A program made the translations under genes and the position numbers. Source: Chryseosolibacter sp039917935 (GTDB lineage: Bacteria; Bacteroidota; Bacteroidia; Cytophagales; Cyclobacteriaceae). From it: a DNA stretch of 50,654 bases. Within the stretch, counting starts at the first letter, position 1; each line of letters opens with the position of its first letter. Positions 44,878-50,654 of this stretch are shown in pieces. The notes beneath the pieces are model-generated. The model searched no databases. It had not been told where the DNA came from and was given only the letters and a program-made list of their open reading frames with translations. The stretch covers positions 1 through 50,654 of the forward strand of contig JBDSIM010000065.1 in assembly GCA_039917935.1 (NCBI GenBank). Reading direction: 5' to 3'.

Positions 44878-45264
44878 TCATTCCTCTTTTCTAACATTAG
44901 CAGAAGGGGAAGACCAGTTGTACTCTTTCTCGAAATACTCCATCACATGCATTTTCAATAATTTTTCCTGCTCCAACAGATCAAAATGGGGGAGTTTTTT
45001 AATTAGTTTCCAATGTGGCCAGCCCTCTTTATCCTGACCATCCAGCACATAATAACCCGATAGGCTGAGCACTTTGCAGATTCCAATATGCATGAGATCC
45101 TGCTTTTCTTCTTTGGAGAAAATTTTGGTGCCACGCCCTAACTCCTGAACGCCGATGAGAAAAAGCACGCTGTTCAAATCTTTCGGTTTTTTCCCGATGA
45201 TTGATTCCAATTCCACTAGTAAGTGATTCCACTTTCTATCCTGGTCAAGATCGCGCTTAAACAT
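44878..45264 (-). CDS. Conserved hypothetical protein
   Basis: The start at 45264 (MFKRDLDQDRKW) is preferred over 45339 because the extra residues re-read the neighbouring gene's DNA. The 128-residue protein is mostly helical, with LNSVLFLIGVQELGRGTKIFSKEEKQDLMHIGICKVLS and WPHWKLIKKLPHFDLLEQEKLLKMHVMEYFE. No membrane segment or signal is seen, so it is probably cytoplasmic. I recall similar Bacteroidota proteins but no named family. It overlaps the AhpD-like gene by 8 nt, indicating coupling. Confidence 0.75.
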   Translation of the reverse strand: MFKRDLDQDRKWNHLLVELESIIGKKPKDLNSVLFLIGVQELGRGTKIFSKEEKQDLMHIGICKVLSLSGYYVLDGQDKEGWPHWKLIKKLPHFDLLEQEKLLKMHVMEYFEKEYNWSSPSANVRKEE

Positions 45265-45598
45265 GTTGAAGCTCCTCCCAGTACTCATAGGCCCGCCGTA
45301 AATGGGGAATGACAATGGTGCCGCCAACCAGCGTGGCAACGCCCATTGCTTCGTTTATTTCCTCCGTTGAAAACCCAACCTCCCTGCATTTGCCAAGGTG
45401 ATAGCGAACGCAGTCGTCACATCTTAGCACCAGTGAACAGGTTAACCCGATCAACTCCTTTGATTTCACATCCAGATGCCCGGCTGAATAAGCGTTGGTA
45501 TCAAGATTAAAAATTCTTTTGATGATAAGACTTTCCGATGCCATGATCTTTTCATTCATCCGGGTCCGATAGTCATTAAAGTCATGTACCACACTCAT
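45257..45598 (-). CDS. Carboxymuconolactone decarboxylase/AhpD-like protein
   Basis: The start at 45598 (MSVVHDFNDYR) fits homologues better than 45643. The 113-residue protein has the alkylhydroperoxidase-like core: SKELIGLTCSLVLRCDDCVRYHLGKC with the CxxC...H redox motif (Cys60, Cys63, His67). ATLVGGTIVIPHLRRAYEYWEEL follows. Such proteins can act as small peroxidases or in disulfide chemistry. It is divergent from comFC and overlaps the next hypothetical gene. No electron donor partner is visible nearby. Confidence 0.9.
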   Translation of the reverse strand: MSVVHDFNDYRTRMNEKIMASESLIIKRIFNLDTNAYSAGHLDVKSKELIGLTCSLVLRCDDCVRYHLGKCREVGFSTEEINEAMGVATLVGGTIVIPHLRRAYEYWEELQHV

Positions 45599-45660
45599 AT
45601 TTACTTTGTCGGTTAACCTGATTATATTCGATTTAGTTTTCAAGCAAAGATATTATTCAT

Positions 45661-46365
45661 TTGAATAATTCAACGGCCCCTGAGATTTTTGAGGATTTTG
45701 TGTCCCTTTTCTTTCCCCGTTATTGCCGGGGTTGCTACAATTCATTGGTTAAAGGCGAGGATCTGGTTTGTACTAATTGTATTCTCGAGATGCCAAAATC
45801 CTACTATCATCTCGAAGCGGATAACTTATTTTACCAGAAATTCAGGGGCAGACTGCAAGTTAAGTATGTAATGACCCTGTTTAAGTTTGTTAAAGAAAGC
45901 CGGGTGCAGCAGTTACTTCACGCACTCAAGTACAAGCATCAGCCTGAAATCGGGGAATTACTTGGTAGGGTTTATGGTCAGGATCTTTTGGAGGCCAATT
46001 TCAAAAATTCTTTTGATCTGATCGTGCCTGTGCCGCTCCATAGTTCACGAAGAAGAATCCGGGGTTATAATCAAAGTGAGGAATTCGGAAAAGGATTATC
46101 CCAAATGCTGGAAGTGCCGTGTGACGATTCCTGCATGACGCGGGTGGCGAAATCGGAAACACAAACTCAAAAGTCCAAATTAAGCCGGTGGGAAAATGTG
46201 AGCAGTATTTTTCACGTGGTTAAACCAGATCCGATTGCGGAAAAAAGAATTCTATTGGTGGATGATGTTGTTACCACCGGTGCGACCCTGGAGGCTTGTG
46301 GCCAGGCATTACTCCGGGCGGGCTGCAAGGAATTAAGTATTGCCTGCATCGCTGCAACGCAATAA
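45661..46365 (+). CDS. comFC: ComF-family phosphoribosyltransferase-like protein
   Basis: The frame begins with a TTG; no better ATG lies upstream. The 234-residue protein starts with a four-Cys zinc finger (Cys22, Cys25, Cys37, Cys40 in RYCRGC and LVCTNC). The phosphoribosyltransferase domain follows: DLIVPVPLHSSRRRIRGYNQSEEF and the PRPP-binding loop ILLVDDVVTTGATLEACG. ComFC proteins take part in DNA uptake and processing of single-stranded DNA in competent bacteria, and the gene is also widespread in species not known to be competent. It is followed by a terminator. Confidence 0.93.
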   Translation: MNNSTAPEIFEDFVSLFFPRYCRGCYNSLVKGEDLVCTNCILEMPKSYYHLEADNLFYQKFRGRLQVKYVMTLFKFVKESRVQQLLHALKYKHQPEIGELLGRVYGQDLLEANFKNSFDLIVPVPLHSSRRRIRGYNQSEEFGKGLSQMLEVPCDDSCMTRVAKSETQTQKSKLSRWENVSSIFHVVKPDPIAEKRILLVDDVVTTGATLEACGQALLRAGCKELSIACIAATQ

Positions 46366-46402
46366 TATCCGCCGAGGATTTATCCGCCGGAACGTTATAA
46401 AA

Positions 46403-46427
46403 AAAGCCCCGATGTTGTCGGGGCTTT
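46403..46427. terminator. Bidirectional intrinsic terminator between comFC and gldJ
   Basis: AAAGCCCCGA (46403-46412) pairs perfectly with TCGGGGCTTT (46418-46427) around a five-base loop. An A-run upstream gives a T-run on the minus strand, so it is best placed to end the gldJ transcript. On the plus strand the T-run is short. Confidence 0.85.
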
Positions 46428-46448
46428 GAAATGATATCAGTTTATTAA

Positions 46449-47675
46449 TCAATAGTTCGATCCCGCCCTGATCATAGCGCAACGGAAGCCAATGGTAGCT
46501 GTGGCTGAATCCTGATCCAGGAATCTTCGTGTTCCTGGAGACATCCAATAAGCAACATCTTTCCATGATCCGCCCTTGTAAACTCTTGCGCGGTCAGTTA
46601 TTAATGAAGTAAAAGCTTCAGGATTTTTTTCGAAATCACTGTTATAATTTCTCGCGTCATCAAGGAAGCCATCACGACGCATGGGATTCAAATCATCAAA
46701 GTCCTGATATGACATCGGACGGTAAACATCCTGAACCCACTCGCTCACGTTGCCGGCCATGTTATATAAACCATAGTCGTTCGGAGGGAATTCATAAATA
46801 TAAGAAGTGATGAGTGCACCATCATTAAGGCGGCCAGCTATACCAGCATAGTCACCTCGCCCGCGCTTGAAGTTAGCCAGCATGAATCCCATTTGTTTGC
46901 CGTAAGGGTTACGAACCGCATGGCCATCCCATGGATAAATCCGTTGGTGTGTTTGCATTTCTTCCAGCCACTGGGTACCAATGAGGGCTTGAGCAGCATA
47001 CTCCCACTCAGCTTCAGTTGGCAAGCGATACGAAGGCACAACGATACCAGATTCTAATGGGATCCGGCCGTCGCTTTCAGCATACTCTTCGCCAGCGTCC
47101 TGGGCTAGTTTTAGGTTTACAGCACGGGTTCTCCACACTGCATACCGATTGGCCTGACTCCAGGTAATCCCAACAACAGGGAAATAACGGAAGCCGGGAT
47201 ATCTGAAATAATGTTCCACATAAGGATCGTTAAAAGCAAGCTTCCCAACCCAGACCATAGTATCGGGCAATGCCGCCTGATAGGCTTCCTGGGAGGAGTC
47301 TTTGGCTAAATAGTGAATGTATTCCAACCAGTGGATATTGGCAATTTCAGTCTCATCCATATAAAAGGAAGCCACGGAGACTGTTCTCTCGAGGTTATCG
47401 CGAAAAGACATGACGTCCTCTTCAAAAGAACCCATTACGGCCCTTCCCCCCTCAATGAACACCATGTTCGGGGCATCCGGTTGCCCTTCGTAGGCATTGA
47501 CCATAAAACCACCGGCATCTTCATCATTAAATGCAAGGCCAGTAGCACTGCTTACTTGTCCAGGGTTTGAAGCGGTAGGTTTTCCTCCTTTGCCACCGAA
47601 TAATGAGCAGGCTGACAAGGCCACCGATCCGCCAACAACCCACAAAAGAGCTCTGAATGAATAATTCATTTTCAT
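46449..47675 (-). CDS. gldJ: GldJ-like gliding/type IX secretion lipoprotein (FGE-sulfatase fold)
   Basis: This 408-residue lipoprotein has lipobox SAC (Cys at about 23). The FGE-sulfatase/SUMF1-type domain contains NMVFIEGGRAVMGSFEEDVM, SFYMDETEIANIHWLEYIHYL, ALPDTMVWVGKLAFNDPYVEHYFRYP, VVGITWSQANRYAVWRT, YRLPTEAEWEYAA, YNMAGNVSEWVQDVY and YKGGSWKDVAYWMSPGTRRF. The ALPDTMVW...YVEHYFRYP stretch is typical of GldJ rather than GldK. In Flavobacterium, GldJ is needed for gliding and for type IX secretion. It is probably an outer-membrane-associated structural part, not an enzyme. Confidence in GldJ versus another GldJ/GldK-type protein is moderate. Confidence 0.8.
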   Translation of the reverse strand: MKMNYSFRALLWVVGGSVALSACSLFGGKGGKPTASNPGQVSSATGLAFNDEDAGGFMVNAYEGQPDAPNMVFIEGGRAVMGSFEEDVMSFRDNLERTVSVASFYMDETEIANIHWLEYIHYLAKDSSQEAYQAALPDTMVWVGKLAFNDPYVEHYFRYPGFRYFPVVGITWSQANRYAVWRTRAVNLKLAQDAGEEYAESDGRIPLESGIVVPSYRLPTEAEWEYAAQALIGTQWLEEMQTHQRIYPWDGHAVRNPYGKQMGFMLANFKRGRGDYAGIAGRLNDGALITSYIYEFPPNDYGLYNMAGNVSEWVQDVYRPMSYQDFDDLNPMRRDGFLDDARNYNSDFEKNPEAFTSLITDRARVYKGGSWKDVAYWMSPGTRRFLDQDSATATIGFRCAMIRAGSNY

Positions 47676-47935
47676 TTTTGCTTTAAACTAACTGCTAATA
47701 TAAATAGATAATCCCATGTTTTCCAAGTAGTCACATTGTTATCAATCAATCTTTAATCGATGATAAGTACTATGAAACGAAAAAGCATAACCGGTATTGT
47801 ATTGAAAATATCTCTTCCAAATTTGGGAAATAATTAAGCGGGATTTTTATAAAAATGGCCAAATAAATAGTGCCTGTAAGGTATTGTTAAAATGGTATAA
47901 TTTTTCGCCCACAGCAGGTCATAACTTTACCACCT

Positions 47936-48190
47936 ATGACCACCACCCTGCAGGATTTCAGAATTATGCCCTTTGAGAAGAAGTGTGATCACATTACTTT
48001 CCGGGGTAATTTTTTAACTCAGAGAACCTTAGGCGACTGCAAAGTATTCTTATACCACGCAAATCCCTTTTTTGTGGAGGTTTTTTATTCTCCCAAGCAT
48101 CAAAAAGTATTAATGATCAATGCCTTTGATAAAATCATGGGACTTGAACCCTACCTGGATAAAATTTCGTTGGCAGACTTGGCCGTCTGA
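47936..48190 (+). CDS. Small conserved hypothetical protein
   Basis: This 84-residue protein has no signal peptide. It contains CDHITFRGNFLTQRTLGDCKVFLYHANPFFVEVFYS and KVLMINAFDKIMGLEPYLDKISL. It looks like a small alpha/beta protein. No named family is recognised. Its 3' end overlaps the convergent mfd 3' end by 40 nt, so both frames are used there. Confidence 0.65.
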   Translation: MTTTLQDFRIMPFEKKCDHITFRGNFLTQRTLGDCKVFLYHANPFFVEVFYSPKHQKVLMINAFDKIMGLEPYLDKISLADLAV

Positions 48191-50654
48191 TGGTTCATCT
48201 GTTGCAGGAGTTCAATAGCGCCATCTACTGATGTTATATTTTCAATGACAAGCATCGCTTTTCCTGCTGAATCCCGCATTTTGCATTGACGCGAGTGGGT
48301 TTTGACAAAACTCAGGATCTGGCCAAAGGTATCGGAATTAAAGTATTTTTCATTGTTGCTGATAAAATTGGCGCGAAGTTTATCACCCTTCAAGCTTATT
48401 TTTTCAAATCCCAACCGCTCGCCATACCACCTTAATCTTACGGAGTTAACAAGCTCCTCTACAGTTGAGGGAATCGGGCCAAATCTGTCTTTGACTTCAG
48501 TCGTGAATTTCTGAAGTTGATCTTCATTTTTTATGTTATCAAGGCGCGCGTATAGTTGGAGGCGTTCGCTGGTATTATTGATATAGGTATCGGGAATAAG
48601 AATTTCAAGATCCGTTTCAATGACACAATCCTGTACGATGAGTTTTGCTTTTTCAGCCAGCTCAGCAGCGAATAATTCTTTAAAGTCTGTTTCCTTTAAT
48701 TCCTGAATGGCATCGTCCAGTATCTTATGATAGGTATCAAATCCAAGATCATTAATAAAACCGCTTTGCTCTGCGCCTAACAGGTTGCCGGCACCGCGGA
48801 TATCAAGGTCGCGCATGGCTACTTTAAAACCATCGCCTAATTCAGAAAATTCTTCCAGCGCAGCCAAACGTTTTCTTGAATCGGAAGTCAGTAGCGAAGC
48901 CGGAGGGGTAAGTAAATAACAAAATGCTTTTTTATTGGATCTGCCAACACGACCCCGCATCTGGTGGAGATCCGACAACCCAAACATATGAGCCTGATTA
49001 ATCATAATGGTGTTGGCATTGGGGATATCCAGACCGGACTCAATGATATTGGTTGAAACCAGCACTTCATATTCTCCATCAATAAATTTAAGCATCACCT
49101 TTTCAAGTTTGTCGCCCTCCATTTGTCCGTGTGCTATGCCGATGCGGGCATCCGGAACAAGTTTGTAAATGGTGTTTGCCATAGACTCAATATCACTGAC
49201 GCGGTTGTGTACAAAAAATACCTGTCCTCCCCGCTTTAACTCTAAGCTGATCGCATCGCGGATAATGACTTCGTTGAAGGTATGCAACTCGGTAGTTACT
49301 GGCTGACGGTTAGGTGGCGGAGTGGCAATGATGCTGAGATCCCGGGCGCCCATCAGGGAGAAATGAAGCGTTCTCGGAATGGGTGTCGCTGTTAGGGTTA
49401 GTACATCAACGCTGAATTTTAATTCTTTTAACCGGTCTTTTACTTTCACGCCAAATTTTTGTTCTTCATCAACCACCAGTAAACCCAAATTTTTGAAATC
49501 CACATCCTTACTTACGATGCGGTGTGTGCCAATAAGAATATCAATTTTGCCTTGGGTAACGTCAGCTAAAATAGACTTGATCTCTTTATCGGATTTAAAC
49601 CGCGATACGTAATCAATCTTAACCGGAAAATTCGATAATCTTTCCGTAAAAGTGCGGTAGTGCTGCATGGCCAATATGGTGGTAGGGACCAGTACGGCCA
49701 CTTGTTTTCCTTCAGTCGCGGCTTTAAAGGCAGCCCGGATCGCCACCTCAGTTTTGCCGAAACCAACATCGCCGCAAACCAGCCTATCCATCGGATGAGG
49801 ATTTTGCATATCCGTCTTTACATCTTCTGTGGCACGGGCCTGGTCAGGTGTATCTTCATACATGAAGGATGATTCCAATTCTGCCTGCAAGAAGCCATCG
49901 GGAGGAAAAGCAAAGCCTGGCGCGGATTTTCTTTTTGCATATAGTTCGATCAGCTCTTTTGCAATATCTTTTACCCGCTTCTTGGCCTTGGCTTTTTTCG
50001 TTTCCCACTCCTGACTGCCCAGTTTGCTGATAACAGGCGGCGACCCGTCTTTTCCTGAATATTTGGAAATCTTATGCAGAGCGTGGATGCTGACATAAAG
50101 TAAATCATCATCGCGGAAAACCAACCTGATGGCTTCCTGCTCGTGTCCATTCACGATTTTCTTTTCCAGACCCGCGAACTTGGCGATACCATAATCGATG
50201 TGGGTGACAAAATCGCCGGGCTGAAGCGTTTGTAATTCCCGTAAGGTTAAGGCTTTGGATTTGGTGAACTTCTCTTTGGCTTTATACCGGTGAAAACGTT
50301 CGAAGATCTGATGATCAGTATAGCACACGAGTTTCAACGTTTGATCTACAAAACCATGGCGCAGCGAAAAATCCAGCAGTTGGAAGTTGAGTTGTGGATT
50401 AATTTCTTCGAAGACTCCCTTCAACCTCTCCAATTGCCTTGGCATATCGGCAGAGATAAAATTAATGTATCCCTGCATCTGATGATCCGTCAGGTTGGCT
50501 GCCAGTAATTCAAAATTTTTGTTAAACGATGGCTGCGCAGAGGAAGAGAAATCAAAAATCCTTGATGCGCCTAAAACAAAACGACTTCCGAATTCAATGC
50601 GTGAAAAACTTTCTGAACGATTGATAAAATTATAAGCGGGCTCAAACAATTGAT
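48151..50654 (-). CDS. mfd: Transcription-repair coupling factor (5' partial)
   Basis: The frame runs off the right edge, so the N-terminal UvrB-like part is missing; about 834 residues remain. The RNA-polymerase-interacting domain starts near TLRELQTLQPGDFVTHIDYGIAKFAGLEK. Helicase motifs follow: the Walker A GDVGFGKTE, DEEQ in LLVVDEEQKFG, TATPIPRTL, and motif VI QMRGRVGRSNK. The C-terminal TRCF domain has ERLQLYARLDNIKNEDQLQKF. Mfd removes RNA polymerase stalled at DNA damage and recruits UvrA. Its 3' end overlaps the small convergent gene by 40 nt. Confidence 0.96.
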   Translation of the reverse strand, partial: QLFEPAYNFINRSESFSRIEFGSRFVLGASRIFDFSSSAQPSFNKNFELLAANLTDHQMQGYINFISADMPRQLERLKGVFEEINPQLNFQLLDFSLRHGFVDQTLKLVCYTDHQIFERFHRYKAKEKFTKSKALTLRELQTLQPGDFVTHIDYGIAKFAGLEKKIVNGHEQEAIRLVFRDDDLLYVSIHALHKISKYSGKDGSPPVISKLGSQEWETKKAKAKKRVKDIAKELIELYAKRKSAPGFAFPPDGFLQAELESSFMYEDTPDQARATEDVKTDMQNPHPMDRLVCGDVGFGKTEVAIRAAFKAATEGKQVAVLVPTTILAMQHYRTFTERLSNFPVKIDYVSRFKSDKEIKSILADVTQGKIDILIGTHRIVSKDVDFKNLGLLVVDEEQKFGVKVKDRLKELKFSVDVLTLTATPIPRTLHFSLMGARDLSIIATPPPNRQPVTTELHTFNEVIIRDAISLELKRGGQVFFVHNRVSDIESMANTIYKLVPDARIGIAHGQMEGDKLEKVMLKFIDGEYEVLVSTNIIESGLDIPNANTIMINQAHMFGLSDLHQMRGRVGRSNKKAFCYLLTPPASLLTSDSRKRLAALEEFSELGDGFKVAMRDLDIRGAGNLLGAEQSGFINDLGFDTYHKILDDAIQELKETDFKELFAAELAEKAKLIVQDCVIETDLEILIPDTYINNTSERLQLYARLDNIKNEDQLQKFTTEVKDRFGPIPSTVEELVNSVRLRWYGERLGFEKISLKGDKLRANFISNNEKYFNSDTFGQILSFVKTHSRQCKMRDSAGKAMLVIENITSVDGAIELLQQMNHQTAKSANEILSR

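Noticed and set aside
46207..46222. A TTTCACGTGG sequence in comFC resembling parS
   Set aside because: Five mismatches to the 16-base consensus in one half-site.

Overview
The window looks like chromosomal DNA of a Bacteroidota bacterium, most likely a Cytophagales relative. The evidence is a GldJ-type gliding/type IX secretion lipoprotein, a DUF4175 protein, a DUF3500 protein, a RluB-type pseudouridine synthase with a long basic N-terminus, a DksA/TraR-like protein with an H1-like tail, many lipoproteins, few Shine-Dalgarno sites and a few TTTG/TAnnTTTG-like promoters. No rRNA, tRNA, CRISPR array, prophage or complete insertion sequence was seen. Species cannot be named from the sequence alone.

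Layout. 0-5.8 kb: the 3' part of a hybrid histidine kinase (PAS, HisKA, HATPase, receiver, Hpt), two paralogous single-domain response regulators, and two paralogous DUF3494 (ice-binding type) lipoproteins. The second regulator and both DUF3494 genes carry the same upstream element with fixed internal spacing, so they look like one small regulon. This is the most system-like part of the window. 5.8-9.6 kb: a metallo-beta-lactamase-fold hydrolase, two tandem secreted paralogues of unknown function, a conserved small protein and a lipoprotein. 9.8-11.9 kb: a heavily decayed GAF-domain protein gene. 11.9-22 kb: lipoproteins, a PrsW-type membrane protease, a thioredoxin-fold protein without CxxC, a nitroreductase, an amidohydrolase, TPR and lipid-kinase genes, DinB and a large M14 peptidase. 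22-29.5 kb: a double-frameshifted tpx, a DUF3500 gene, then a minus-strand run of DinB, a PBP4-type carboxypeptidase, a NagZ-like GH3 enzyme, hutG (frameshifted), hutF and a GNAT gene truncated at a hairpin repeat.

29.5-35.6 kb: rluB and scpB (overlapping), the DksA/H1-like gene, a plant-type asparaginase/isoaspartyl peptidase and a long TPR protein. 35.57-35.88 kb: an AT-rich non-coding gap with one perfect and three one-mismatch DnaA boxes. Downstream lie an Ig-like lipoprotein, a methyltransferase, mnmG, ybeY, an RsbW-type ATPase and a large DUF4175 protein. Three parS-like palindromes sit at 38.4-40.4 kb. Together with mnmG, these suggest a region near the chromosome origin, although gene orientation does not support it. 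44.9-50.65 kb: a conserved hypothetical, an AhpD-like protein, comFC, gldJ, a small hypothetical and the 3' part of mfd, which is cut by the window edge.

Genes that work together: histidine degradation by the HutF/HutG branch (with hutG apparently broken), cell-wall turnover (GH3 plus PBP4), tRNA/rRNA maturation (mnmG, ybeY, rluB), and chromosome upkeep (scpB, parS-like sites, possible oriC, mfd). Four genes between 9.8 and 26.3 kb appear damaged. The GAF gene is certainly decayed. The single-base shifts in tpx and hutG could be real or could be assembly errors.
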